From positions 1 to 64,000 of the forward strand of contig NZ_JALJRW010000007.1 in assembly GCF_024519465.1 (NCBI RefSeq): DNA of 64,000 nt, read 5' to 3'. The translations under genes were made by a program, and so were the position numbers. The DNA comes from Stenotrophomonas sp. Ste86. GTDB lineage: Bacteria; Pseudomonadota; Gammaproteobacteria; Xanthomonadales; Xanthomonadaceae. The notes beneath the pieces are model-generated. The model saw nothing but the letters and a program-made list of their open reading frames with translations. It ran no database searches and was not told where the DNA came from. Below are positions 8,727 to 17,290 of the stretch, piece by piece. Numbering within the stretch: the stretch's first letter is position 1; every line of letters starts with the position of its first letter.

Positions 8727-10709
8727 ATGACGCCTGCGGCAGATTCCGGCCTATACCGGAGCATGCTGGAGCAGATGAATGCCGGCTTCTGCGTGATCGA
8801 GGTGTTGTTTGAGGACAAGATCGCCGTCGATTACCGGTTTTTGGAGTTCAACGAGGCGTTCGAGCGAAATACAGGGCTGATCGGCGTACTTGGGCAGCGC
8901 GTCACCGAGGTGGTGCCGGGGCACGAAACCGAATGGTTCGAGGTCTATGGTGAGGTTGCCGCGACCGGCCAACCCCAGCAGTTCGAGCAGGAAGCGCGTG
9001 CGCTGGGACGCTGGTATTCGGTCGAAGCGGTGCGCGTCGGCGCCCCGGGCGACAACCAGGTGGCGGTGGTGTTCTTCGACATCACCAGCCGCAAGCAGAT
9101 CGAAGTGGAACTGGCCGAAAGCGAAGCGCGTTTCAGTGCCCTGGCCGACGGGTTGCCGATGCCGGTGTGGGTGCTGGACGAGCTGGGCCACGCCCGGTTC
9201 GTCAACAGCGCGTTCACCGAGTTCTTCGGTGGCGACGAGCGCGTACCCGAAGCGGTCTGGCAGGGCCTGGTGCATCCCGACGATGCGTCGGTGTTCGACT
9301 ACGAACTGCAGGAAGCGCTGAAAGCGCAGCGCTCGATGCACGCGCTGGTACGCGGCCGCCGCGCGGATGGGCAGTGGCGCTGGCTGGAAATGAACGCGCG
9401 TCCGCGCTTCTCGCGGATGGGCCGGTTCATCGGCCTGGCCGGCAGCAGCCCGGATGTGACCGAGCGCCGCGAAATCGAGATGGCACGCGAGGAGCTGCTG
9501 CAGTCCGAGCGCGCCGCACGCAGTGCCGCCGAGAACATGGCGCGGTTGAAGGACGAGTTCCTGGCCACGCTGTCGCACGAACTGCGTACCCCGCTGACCA
9601 CCATCCTGGGCTGGAGCGAACTGCTGCTGCAGCGGGTGGACAACACCAGCCCGCTGTTCAAGGGCCTGGGCGTCATTGCCAACAGCGCGATGGCGCAGAA
9701 GCGCCTGATCTCGGACATGCTCGACCTCAGCAGCATGCTGCTGGGCAAGGTCCAGCTGGAAGTGGAAGTGCTGGACCTGCGCACCCAGCTGACCGAGGCG
9801 ATGGGTGCCCAGGAGCTGGTCGCCGAGGGCAAGGCACTGCAGATGAGCCTGGTGCTGCCCGAGGAACCGGCGCTGGTCCTGGGCGATGCCACCCGGCTGC
9901 AGCAGGTGCTGTGGAACCTGCTCTCCAATGCGATCAAGTTCACCCCGGCCGAGGGCACCGTCACGGTGACCCTGCGCGCCGATGGCGGCCACTGGTCGAT
10001 CAGCGTGGCCGACTCCGGCGACGGCATCGCCCCCGAATTCCTGCGTCACCTGTTCAGCCGCTTCCGCCAAGCCGATGGCACCACCACGCGGCGTCATGGT
10101 GGGCTGGGACTGGGGCTGGCGATCGCCCAGCAGCTGGTTGAACTGCACGGCGGCGCGGTATCGGCCGCCAGCGAAGGCCCTGGCCAGGGCGCCACGTTCA
10201 CCGTGCGCTTGCCGCACTACCAGCCGCAGGCCGATGGTCGCCCGCTGCGCGAGGTGTTCAGCGGGCCGATCGGCGAACAGATCATCGAGCCGTATCCGCT
10301 CAAGGGCCTGCGCCTGCTGGCGGTGGAAGACCAACCCGAAGTGCTGGAGTACCTGCGCCGGCTGCTGGAGGAGCAGGGCGCGGAAGTCACCGCAGCGACT
10401 TCGGCCGGTGAAGCGCTGGCGCTGCTCGACCAGGGCGGCCACACCGGCATCGACGTGCTGCTGACCGATATCGGCATGCCCGGCATGGACGGTTACGGCC
10501 TGGTGCGGACCCTGCGCGAAGACATCGGCGTGGAAGCGGACGCGTTGCCCGCCGTGGCGGTGACGGCGCTGGCCCGCGCCGATGACCGCAAGCGCGCGTT
10601 GGCCTCGGGCTTCCAGGAGCACGTGGCCAAGCCGTATTCGGTGGCCCAACTCGTCTCGGCCGTGCGCAGCGTGCTCGGCAACCAGCGACGTGCCTTGCCG
10701 GACCGTTGA
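8727..10709 (+). CDS. PAS hybrid sensor histidine kinase/response regulator
   Basis: A 660-residue soluble hybrid kinase with no transmembrane segment. In order it has a PAS-like domain (about 10-120), a second PAS/PAC domain (about 130-245, with YELQEALKAQRSMHALVRGRRADGQ split between strands), a HisKA domain with the phosphoacceptor in TLSHELRTPLTT (His near 284), a HATPase domain with NLLSNAIKF and GLGLGLAIAQQLV, and a C-terminal receiver (VEDQPE to LLTDIGMPGMDGYG, Asp near 579). The start is uncertain: an in-frame ATG at 8643 adds 28 Pro/Ser/Leu-rich residues. No output partner is adjacent, so the input signal and target are unknown. Confidence 0.88.
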   Translation: MTPAADSGLYRSMLEQMNAGFCVIEVLFEDKIAVDYRFLEFNEAFERNTGLIGVLGQRVTEVVPGHETEWFEVYGEVAATGQPQQFEQEARALGRWYSVEAVRVGAPGDNQVAVVFFDITSRKQIEVELAESEARFSALADGLPMPVWVLDELGHARFVNSAFTEFFGGDERVPEAVWQGLVHPDDASVFDYELQEALKAQRSMHALVRGRRADGQWRWLEMNARPRFSRMGRFIGLAGSSPDVTERREIEMAREELLQSERAARSAAENMARLKDEFLATLSHELRTPLTTILGWSELLLQRVDNTSPLFKGLGVIANSAMAQKRLISDMLDLSSMLLGKVQLEVEVLDLRTQLTEAMGAQELVAEGKALQMSLVLPEEPALVLGDATRLQQVLWNLLSNAIKFTPAEGTVTVTLRADGGHWSISVADSGDGIAPEFLRHLFSRFRQADGTTTRRHGGLGLGLAIAQQLVELHGGAVSAASEGPGQGATFTVRLPHYQPQADGRPLREVFSGPIGEQIIEPYPLKGLRLLAVEDQPEVLEYLRRLLEEQGAEVTAATSAGEALALLDQGGHTGIDVLLTDIGMPGMDGYGLVRTLREDIGVEADALPAVAVTALARADDRKRALASGFQEHVAKPYSVAQLVSAVRSVLGNQRRALPDR

Positions 10710-10753
10710 CGTCGGCATGCCCACAATCGACCGGGTACGCCACAGGAGTCCAC

Positions 10754-11044
10754 ATGTCCCGTTACGCCCCCACCATCCACACCGATCCGGCGCGGATCGC
10801 CGCCCTTGAAGCACTGTTGCCGCAGCTGCACGGTCAAACCCGGGTCGAAGTGACCCTCGACGATGGCAGCCGCGTGCTGGGCACGGTCGCGGTGCAGCCG
10901 ACGCTTCAGCAGTACCGCGACGCCGACGAGAACGAGGGCAGCAACGGCCAGCTGCGTCTGGACGACCTGGATACCCCGGTGCAGCAGCACCTGGTGTGGC
11001 TGGACCGGATCGCGGCGATCCGGCAGTTGCCGCCGGTGGAATGA
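10754..11044 (+). CDS. DUF3247 family protein, Sm-like fold
   Basis: 96 residues (MSRYAPTIHTDPARIAALE through AAIRQLPPVE). This is the DUF3247 family found almost only in Xanthomonadaceae; I recall a structural genomics model of a Xanthomonas member with a variant Sm-like barrel. The middle strands (RVEVTLDDGSRVLGTVAVQPTLQQ) fit such a barrel. An AGGAG site lies six bases before the ATG. An RNA-binding role would be guesswork. It follows the hybrid kinase by 44 bp. Confidence 0.8.
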   Translation: MSRYAPTIHTDPARIAALEALLPQLHGQTRVEVTLDDGSRVLGTVAVQPTLQQYRDADENEGSNGQLRLDDLDTPVQQHLVWLDRIAAIRQLPPVE

Positions 11045-11102
11045 CGGGCGGCAAGCTGCCTGGACGGATCCGGCTCGAATACGCCGGATCAGACGGGCCG
11101 GC

Positions 11103-11366
11103 TCAGTGCTGGAACACCTCCGGCTCGGCCTCGAACCGGCGGGCGTAAGCGCGTTCGTCGGCCACCCGCGCCACCTCGTCATCGGCCATGTCCGGCGCGC
11201 CGTATACCGCATAGGCCACGCTGCCGTCGGCCTGCTTGCCCACCTGGTGCAGGCGGTAGCGCGAGTGGCCGCCGCCGCTGTCCTGCGGGTAATGCACTGG
11301 CGGCTGCGCGCCCTCCATGTCCATCTCGCTGTTGTCGACTACGCCACCGACAAACAATGCACGCAT
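11103..11366 (-). CDS. conserved small hypothetical protein
   Basis: 87 residues with no signal peptide or membrane segment. The sequence MRALFVGGVVDNSEMDM, then RYRLHQVGKQADGSVAYAVYG, suggests a compact alpha/beta domain that I cannot name. The ATG at 11366 has a GGAGA site; a longer frame from 11396 has none. It is convergent with the DUF3247 gene. Confidence 0.65.
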   Translation of the reverse strand: MRALFVGGVVDNSEMDMEGAQPPVHYPQDSGGGHSRYRLHQVGKQADGSVAYAVYGAPDMADDEVARVADERAYARRFEAEPEVFQH

Positions 11367-11518
11367 GAGCCATCTCCATCGCAAGTGAGCCTCCACCCTG
11401 ACGGTTGGGATGTTGGCAGGGGATCAACGCGGCGTTGAATAAACGCAAATCGGCGCGGGACGGGGCCGATCCGGGCGAACCGGTAGAATGGCCGTCTCCT
11501 TTCAAGATGTGCCTCCCG

Positions 11519-12643
11519 ATGGCTGCCCAGCACGACGCTCCCCTGGAAACCCTGTTCCTGCCGTTCGCCAGTGGCGTGCTGTCCTGGCCCGCCGGCCCGG
11601 TGCTGTTCCTGCGCGCCCGCGATGGCTGGCCGCTGCGCGAGCATGCCCAGCCGGGCCAGCTGGTCTGCGAGCAGAGCTTCCGACCGTTCGCCGACGCGCT
11701 GGAAGCCAGCGGCTGGACCGTGCGCGACGAGCAGCAGCTGGCCAGCGACACCACCCGCTACGCCGTGGTGCTGGTGTTGCCGCCGCGCCAGCGCGAGGAA
11801 GCCCGGGCCCTGTTCGCCCGGGCGCTGGCCCTGACCGCGCCGGGTGGCGTGGTGGTGGCCTGCCAGCACAACAATGAAGGCGCGCGCTCCGGTGAAGGCG
11901 ACCTGCAGCAGCTGGCCGGCCTGGGCGGCAAGCTGACCAAGAACCACTGCCGCGCCTACTGGACCGCGCCGCTGAACGGCCAGCACGACGCCGCGCTGGC
12001 CCAGCGCTGGGCGACCCTGGACGCGCCGCGGGCGATCCTGGGCGGCCGCTTCCAGAGCCGTCCGGGCATCTTCGCCTGGGACCGCATCGACCCGGCCTCG
12101 GCGCTGCTGGTGGAGCAGCTGCCGGCCGACCTGGCCGGCCGAGGCGCCGACCTGGGCGCCGGCTTTGGCTACCTGTCGGCCGAAGTGCTGGCGCGCTGCC
12201 CGGGCGTGACCGGGCTGGACCTGTTCGAGGCCGAAGGCCGCGCGCTGGCGCTGGCGCGCGAGAACCTGTCCGCGCTGAACAAGCCCGCGGCGCTGGCCTA
12301 CCACTGGCAGGACGTCACCGCCGGCATCGAAGGCCAGTACGACTTCATCGTCACCAACCCGCCGTTCCACACCCCCTCGCGTGCCGACCGCCCCGACATC
12401 GGTCAGCGTTTCATCGCCGTGGCCGCGCAGGCGCTGCGCCCGGGTGGGCGGATGTGGCTGGTGGCCAACCGCCACCTGCCGTACGAGCAGATCCTCAACG
12501 ACAGCTTCGGCCAGGTCCGCGTGGCCGCCGAACGTGACGGCTTCAAGCTGATCCAGGCGACCAAGGCCAAGGACACCGGCCGCACCCGCGAGCCGACCCG
12601 GGTCAAGGACAGCCCGCGCGGCCGCAACTGGGACCGTGCATGA
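11519..12643 (+). CDS. rsmC: 16S rRNA (guanine-N2) methyltransferase, RsmC type
   Basis: A SAM-dependent methyltransferase expected to modify a guanine of 16S rRNA (G1207 for RsmC). The 374-residue protein has the RsmC two-half layout: a degenerate N-terminal domain, then a catalytic domain with the SAM loop DLGAGFGYLSAEV and the NPPF motif in IVTNPPFHTPS (Asn near 280). The C-terminal 20 residues are basic. The chosen start follows the Phe-Lys-Met-Cys-Leu-Pro stretch and fits the family; earlier in-frame starts are weak. Its stop overlaps the rsuA start as ATGA. Confidence 0.85.
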   Translation: MAAQHDAPLETLFLPFASGVLSWPAGPVLFLRARDGWPLREHAQPGQLVCEQSFRPFADALEASGWTVRDEQQLASDTTRYAVVLVLPPRQREEARALFARALALTAPGGVVVACQHNNEGARSGEGDLQQLAGLGGKLTKNHCRAYWTAPLNGQHDAALAQRWATLDAPRAILGGRFQSRPGIFAWDRIDPASALLVEQLPADLAGRGADLGAGFGYLSAEVLARCPGVTGLDLFEAEGRALALARENLSALNKPAALAYHWQDVTAGIEGQYDFIVTNPPFHTPSRADRPDIGQRFIAVAAQALRPGGRMWLVANRHLPYEQILNDSFGQVRVAAERDGFKLIQATKAKDTGRTREPTRVKDSPRGRNWDRA

Positions 12644-13344
12644 AGCTGGTCAAGCTTCTGGCCAACCTCGGCTATGGCAGCCGCAAGCAGGTGCAGGGGA
12701 TGTTCCGCGCCGGCCTGGTCACCGATGCCGACGGCGAGGTGCTGTATGCCGATGACGTGATCGCGCACGAGGCGATCCGGGTCGAGGGCGAGCCGCTGGA
12801 CCCCCCGCAGGGGCTGACCCTGATGCTGCACAAGCCGCGCGGTTACACCTGTTCGACCAAGGACAAGGGTCGGTTGATCTACGACCTGCTGCCGCCGCGG
12901 TATCGCGAGCGCGCGCCGGTGCTGTCCTCGGTGGGTCGGCTGGACCGGGACACCAGCGGCATGCTCCTGATGACCGATGACGGCGCGCTGCTGCACCGGA
13001 TCGTGTCGCCCAAATCGCGCCTGGACAAGGCCTATGAAGTGACCTTGGCCGAAGACCTGCGCGGCGATGAAACCGCGCGCTTTGCCAGTGGCGGCCTGCT
13101 GCTGGAATCGGACGACAAGCCGCTGCTGCCGGCCGAGCTGCATGTAAACGGCCCGCGCCAGGCGCAACTGGTGCTGCATGAAGGCCGCTACCACCAGGCG
13201 CGGCGGATGTTCGCTGCGGTCGGCAACCATGTCGAGGCGCTGCACCGCAGCCGTATTGGTGGGTTGTCGCTGGACGGGCTGGAAGAAGGCCAGTGGCGCA
13301 CCTTGGATGCTGCCGACCTGGAAACCCTGTTCGACGTGCCATGA
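12640..13344 (+). CDS. rsuA: 16S rRNA pseudouridine synthase
   Basis: Converts a uridine of 16S rRNA to pseudouridine (position 516 for RsuA). The 234-residue protein has an N-terminal S4-like RNA-binding domain (MKLVKLLANLGYGSRKQV) and the catalytic motif GRLDRDTSG with Asp102, the same number as in the E. coli enzyme, then RYHQARRMFAAVG. It is translationally coupled to rsmC upstream (ATGA) and to the HAD gene downstream, forming a small rRNA-modification operon. Confidence 0.9.
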   Translation: MKLVKLLANLGYGSRKQVQGMFRAGLVTDADGEVLYADDVIAHEAIRVEGEPLDPPQGLTLMLHKPRGYTCSTKDKGRLIYDLLPPRYRERAPVLSSVGRLDRDTSGMLLMTDDGALLHRIVSPKSRLDKAYEVTLAEDLRGDETARFASGGLLLESDDKPLLPAELHVNGPRQAQLVLHEGRYHQARRMFAAVGNHVEALHRSRIGGLSLDGLEEGQWRTLDAADLETLFDVP

Positions 13345-14018
13345 GCCCGATCGCTGCGCTGCCGTTCCTGCCTGACGCGGTCATCTTCGACATGGATGGG
13401 TTGATGATCGACAGCGAGCGGGTGTCGGTCGAGTGCTGGTCCCAGGCCGCGCAGGAACGGGGGCTACCGTTCGAAGACGGCTTCTGGCTGCGCATGGTCG
13501 GGCTGGGCGATCGCGACTGCGAACGCCTGCTGCTGGAGCGCATCGATGCGGACCAGGTGGCGGCGCTGTTCGCGCGCTGCCACGACCTTTACGAACAACG
13601 CACGCACGCCGGGCTGCCGTTGCGGCCGGGCATCCTGGAACTGCTGCAGCTGTTGCGCGAGCACGACGTGCCGCGCGCGGTGGCGACCTCGACGCGGCAG
13701 CCGCGGGCATCGCGCAAGTTGGCGGCGTCCGGGTTGCTGGATTTCTTCGACGTGGTGGTGACCAGCAGCGACGTCGCCCATCCCAAGCCGGCGCCGGACA
13801 TCTACCTGCTAGCTGCGCAGAAACTGGGCAAGGTGCCGGCGCGCTGCCTGGCGCTGGAAGATTCGCCGGCGGGCATCCGTGCGGCGGTGGGCGCGGGCAT
13901 GACCGCGATCCAGGTGCCCGACCTGGTCCATCCCGACGAGGAACTGCGCGCGCTGGGCCACCGCATCGTCGGTTCGCTGGTAGACGCGCACGCGCTGCTG
14001 CTGCCGCATCTACGGTAG
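13341..14018 (+). CDS. HAD-family phosphatase, beta-phosphoglucomutase-like
   Basis: 225 residues. HAD motif I is present as FDMDGLMIDSE, motif II as VATSTRQ, motif III as the Lys in HPKPAPDIY and motif IV as ALEDSPAGIRAA, with a helical cap between I and II, as in the beta-PGM subfamily. The substrate is probably a small phosphate ester but cannot be named. The start overlaps the rsuA stop. The TAG stop codon is the TAG of the GTAG head of the repeat that begins at 14015. Confidence 0.88.
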   Translation: MSPIAALPFLPDAVIFDMDGLMIDSERVSVECWSQAAQERGLPFEDGFWLRMVGLGDRDCERLLLERIDADQVAALFARCHDLYEQRTHAGLPLRPGILELLQLLREHDVPRAVATSTRQPRASRKLAASGLLDFFDVVVTSSDVAHPKPAPDIYLLAAQKLGKVPARCLALEDSPAGIRAAVGAGMTAIQVPDLVHPDEELRALGHRIVGSLVDAHALLLPHLR

Positions 14019-14278
14019 AGCCGAGCCACGCTCGGCTGCCTTTCCTGCCGGCATCATGACCGCCGGACCGAGCGCGACGGGCAGAAGCTGCGCCGGCAAC
14101 GCCGATGGCGGTTTGATGAATGGTGGCTTCGGATGCGTATGCCGCGCTGCGCGCGGTTGCCGAGCATGGCTCGGCACTACCGGTCACGCGTGGTGCGGGA
14201 TTACCGGCGTGTGATCGGTCCACGCGTGGTGCGCGATTGCCGGCGCGCGATCAGGTCGGGTGGCCTGATCACGCATCG

Positions 14279-14798
14279 GTAGAGCCGAGCCATGCTCGGC
14301 TGCTGTTCCTGCCGGGATCATGACCGCCAGACCGAGCGCGACGGGCAGAAGCTACGCCGGCAACGCCGGGTGGCGGTTTGACGGATCTTGGCTTCGGATG
14401 CGTAGGCCGCGCTGCGCGCGGTTGCCGAGCATGGCTCGGCACTACCGGTCACGCGTGATGCGGGATTACCGGCGCGCGATCCGGTCACGCGTGGTGCGGC
14501 CGGCGCGCGATCAGGTCAGGTGGCCTGATCACGCATCGGTAGAGCCGAGCCATGCTCGGCTGCTGTTCCTGCCGGGATCATGACCGCCAGACCGAGCGCG
14601 ACGGGCAGAAGCTACGCCGGCAACGCCGGGTGGCGGTTTGACGGATCTTGGCTTCGGATGCGTAGGCCGCGCTGCGCGCGGTTGCCGAGCATGGCTCGGC
14701 ACTACCGGTCACGCGTGATGCGGGATTACCGGCGCGCGATCCGGTCACGCGTGGTGCGGCCGGCGCGCGATCAGGTCAGGTGGCCTGATCACGCATCG
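14279..14798 (+). repeat. exact 260-bp tandem duplication
   Basis: The 260 bases from 14279 and the 260 from 14539 read identically base for base by eye, giving two identical 87-codon open frames exactly 260 bp apart. Neighbouring modules at 14015 and 14799 are related but diverged. The perfect match means a recent duplication, probably by recombination between GTAG modules. Confidence 0.88.
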
Positions 14799-14964
14799 GT
14801 AGAGCCGAGCCATGCTCGGCTGCTGTTCCTGCCGGGATCATGACCGCCGGACCGAGCGCGACGGGCAGAAGCTGCGCCGGCAACGCCGATGGCGGGTTGA
14901 TGGATGGTGGCCTCGGATGCGTGTGCCGCGCTGCGCGCGGTTGCCGAGCATGGCTCGGCACTAC

Positions 14965-15180
14965 CGGTCCACGCGTGATGCGGGATTACCAGCGCGTGAT
15001 CGGTCCACGCGTGATGCGGGATTGCCGGCGCGTGATCGGTCCACGCGTGATGCGGGATTACCGGCGCGCGATCCGTCCACGCGTGGTGCGGGATTACCGG
15101 CGCGCGATCCGTCCACACGTGGTGCGGGATTGCCGGCGCGTGATCCGTCCACGCGTGGTGCGGAATTGCCCGCACGGCAT
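14965..15180. repeat. 36-bp tandem repeat, about six units
   Basis: Units begin at 14965, 15001, 15037, 15073, 15109 and 15145, each of the form CCACGCGTGRTGCGGGATTR plus CCGGCGCGYGAT. There are no spacers between them, so this is not a CRISPR array. Single units of the same sequence occur in the spacers of the larger modules (for example near 14196 and 14452), so the array probably grew from that spacer. Confidence 0.85.
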
Positions 15181-15272
15181 CCGGTCATGTGGCCTGCAGC
15201 GGAACGTTTCGGTAGAGCCGAGCCATGCTCGGCTGCCTTTCCTGCCCGAAGCACGACCGCCGGACCCAAGGC

Positions 15273-15303
15273 AAAAAGCCCGGCGCAGTGGCCGGGCTTT
15301 TTC
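15273..15303. terminator. fabB: bidirectional terminator after fabB
   Basis: Perfect 11-bp arms AAAAAGCCCGG and CCGGGCTTTTT close on CGCAGTGG. A run of T follows on both strands. It lies 21 bp past the fabB stop and also insulates the repeat array. Confidence 0.92.
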
Positions 15304-15323
15304 ATCACTGCATCAATCGCGCA

Positions 15324-16532
15324 TCACACCCGGCCGAAGACCAGCGCCGCGTTGGTGCCGCCGAAACCGAAGCTGTTGGACATCACCGTGTTCAACTGCG
15401 CATCCTGGCTCTGGCGCACGATCGGGAAGCCCTCCACCAGCGGATCGAGCTCGCCGATGTTGGCCGAGCCGGCGATGAAACCGTCGCGCATCATCAGCAG
15501 GCAGTAGATCGCTTCGTGCACGCTTGCCGCACCCAGCGAATGGCCGGAAAGCGCCTTGGTCGAGGACAGCGGCGGGATCGCTTCGCCGAACACTTCGCGC
15601 ACCGCCTTCAGCTCGGTGACATCGCCCAGCGGGGTCGAGGTGCCGTGCGTGTTGAGGTAGTCGATCGGGCCGGACAGGTTGGCCATCGCCATGTTCATGC
15701 AGCGCACCGCGCCTTCACCGGACGGGGCCACCATGTCGGCGCCATCGGAGGTGACACCGTAGCCGACCAGCTCGGCGTAGATGCGTGCGCCACGGGCCAC
15801 GGCGTGGTCGTAATCTTCCAGCACCAGCATGCCGCCACCACCGGCGATGACGAAGCCATCGCGGTCCTTGTCGTACGGGCGCGAGGCCGAGGCAGGGGTC
15901 TCGTTGAAGCGGGTGGACAGCGCGCCCATGGCGTCGAACATCACACTCATCGACCAGTGCAGGTCTTCACCACCACCGGCGAACATCACGTCCTGGGCGC
16001 CGTGGCGGATCAGGTCGGCGGCCGCGCCGATGCAATGGGCGGAGGTCGCGCAGGCCGCGGACAGCGAGTAGCTCAGGCCCTTGATCTGGAACGCGGTGGC
16101 CAGGCACGCCGACACCGTGGAGCACATCGTGCGCGGGACCATGTACGGGCCGACCTTGCGCACGCCACGCGCGCGCAGGATGTCGGCCGATTCGACCTGC
16201 CACTGGCTGGAACCGCCGCCCGAGCCGGCGATCAGGCCGGTGCGCGGGTTGGCGACCTGCGCCGCGTCCAGACCGGCATCGGCGATCGCATCGCGCATGG
16301 CGATGTAGGCATAGGCCGAGGCATCGCTCATGAAGCGTTTGAGCTTGCGGTCGATCTGCGCGTCCAGGTCCAGTTCGATGTTGCCGCCGACGTGGCTGCG
16401 CAGGCCGGCTTCGGCATGGTCAGGCAGGTTGCGGATGCCGGGACGGCCTTCACGCAGTGCGGCGGACACGGTGTCCAGATCGTTGCCCAGGCACGAGGTG
16501 ATGCCCATTCCGGTAATGACGACGCGACGCAT
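15324..16532 (-). CDS. fabB: 3-oxoacyl-ACP synthase I
   Basis: The condensing enzyme required for elongating the cis-unsaturated intermediates made by FabA. The 402-residue protein has the catalytic Cys161 in [12 protein letters not shown], the two histidines in [11 protein letters not shown] and [10 protein letters not shown], and the C-terminal [14 protein letters not shown]. The thiolase-fold N-terminus ([18 protein letters not shown]) begins at the first codon. The start overlaps the fabA stop as TGATG, so fabA and fabB are coupled, as in other gammaproteobacteria. Confidence 0.96.
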   Translation of the reverse strand: MRRVVITGMGITSCLGNDLDTVSAALREGRPGIRNLPDHAEAGLRSHVGGNIELDLDAQIDRKLKRFMSDASAYAYIAMRDAIADAGLDAAQVANPRTGLIAGSGGGSSQWQVESADILRARGVRKVGPYMVPRTMCSTVSACLATAFQIKGLSYSLSAACATSAHCIGAAADLIRHGAQDVMFAGGGEDLHWSMSVMFDAMGALSTRFNETPASASRPYDKDRDGFVIAGGGGMLVLEDYDHAVARGARIYAELVGYGVTSDGADMVAPSGEGAVRCMNMAMANLSGPIDYLNTHGTSTPLGDVTELKAVREVFGEAIPPLSSTKALSGHSLGAASVHEAIYCLLMMRDGFIAGSANIGELDPLVEGFPIVRQSQDAQLNTVMSNSFGFGGTNAALVFGRV

Positions 16533-17047
16533 CAGAAGTTCTCGGTGGAGGTGAACAGACCTACGCGGAGGTCTTTGGCGGAATAGATTTCACGGCCGTC
16601 CACCAGCATGCGGGCGTCGGCCTGGGCCATCACCAGCTTGCGGTTGATGACGCGGGTGATGTCGATTTCATAGCTCACCAGCTTCGCTTCGGGCAGCACC
16701 TGTCCGGTGAACTTCACTTCACCGCAGCCCAGGGCGCGGCCGCGGCCGGGGGCGCCGAGCCAGGTGAGGTAAAAACCGGTGAGCTGCCACATGGCATCCA
16801 GGCCGAGGCAGCCGGGCATGACCGGGTCGCCGATGAAATGGCAGCCGAAGAACCACAGGTCCGGGCGGATATCCAGTTCGGCGCGCACCAGTCCCTTGCC
16901 GTGTGGGCCGCCGTCGTCGCGGATGTCGGTGATGCGATCGAACATCAGCATCGGATCGTTGGGCAGGCGACCGCTGCCCGGGCCGAACAGTTCACCGCGG
17001 GCGCTGGCCAGCAGTTGTTCGCGCGAGAACGCGTGGAGACGAGTCAT
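16532..17047 (-). CDS. fabA: 3-hydroxydecanoyl-ACP dehydratase/isomerase
   Basis: Dehydrates 3-hydroxydecanoyl-ACP and isomerises the product to the cis-3 form, starting unsaturated fatty acid synthesis. At 171 residues it is within one of the E. coli enzyme, and the active-site His70 ([14 protein letters not shown]) and Asp84 (LGLDAMWQ) fall at the family positions, which fixes the start at 17047; a longer frame to 17155 is not needed. It heads the fabA-fabB operon; the 243 bp upstream separate it from dinB. Confidence 0.96.
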   Translation of the reverse strand: MTRLHAFSREQLLASARGELFGPGSGRLPNDPMLMFDRITDIRDDGGPHGKGLVRAELDIRPDLWFFGCHFIGDPVMPGCLGLDAMWQLTGFYLTWLGAPGRGRALGCGEVKFTGQVLPEAKLVSYEIDITRVINRKLVMAQADARMLVDGREIYSAKDLRVGLFTSTENF

Positions 17048-17181
17048 GGAAAGCGCAATCCTGGAGAAGTTGCCATCGGGTAAAGCCGGCCGTGGGTCGG
17101 CTATGTTGCTGGGATACAAGTGCGCAAGAGTGCAGAGGAAAAGCGATTCAATCAAACGTTTTAACCGTACGCTGGCGTAGT

Positions 17182-17198
17182 GTTTTCAGCTTGAAAAC
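17182..17198. promoter_or_regulatory. inverted repeat between fabA and dinB
   Basis: GTTTTCA-GCT-TGAAAAC is a perfect 7-bp inverted repeat with a 3-bp centre, in an A/T-rich stretch unusual for this genome. It lies 135 bp from fabA and 93 bp from dinB. A role as an operator for fabAB is inference; it does not resemble the enterobacterial FabR site or the xanthomonad LexA box as I know them. Confidence 0.4.
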
Positions 17199-17290
17199 CG
17201 CATGTTGTTGTTATGAAAAGACCATACTCAGGCGTGTGGCTGTAATCTTGTTCATCTAGCAATCCGCTTCCAGGTCCGAGTCTTCCCGCC

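Larger units (their letters stand above)
14015..15240. repeat. 1.2-kb array of GTAG-type palindromic repeats
   Basis: GTAGAGCCGAGCC-type heads occur at 14015, 14279, 14539, 14799 and 15212. Each is followed by a hairpin and, about 140 bp later, by the inverted tail form (GCCGAGCATGGCTCGGCACTACC). Each head-to-tail module is followed by variable CACGCGTG-rich spacer. The open frames through this block carry repeat peptides only. No gene is present; the block separates the HAD gene from fabB. Confidence 0.9.

Noticed and set aside
8751..11054. Minus-strand frame of 767 codons
   Set aside because: Shadow of the hybrid histidine kinase; rich in His, Arg and Gln with no recognisable fold.
14320..14843. 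Two identical 87-codon frames
   Set aside because: They are the translated 260-bp duplication of non-coding palindromic repeats, without ribosome sites or a protein-like sequence.
14965..15180. Candidate CRISPR array with 36-bp repeats
   Set aside because: Units abut with no spacers, and no cas gene is nearby.
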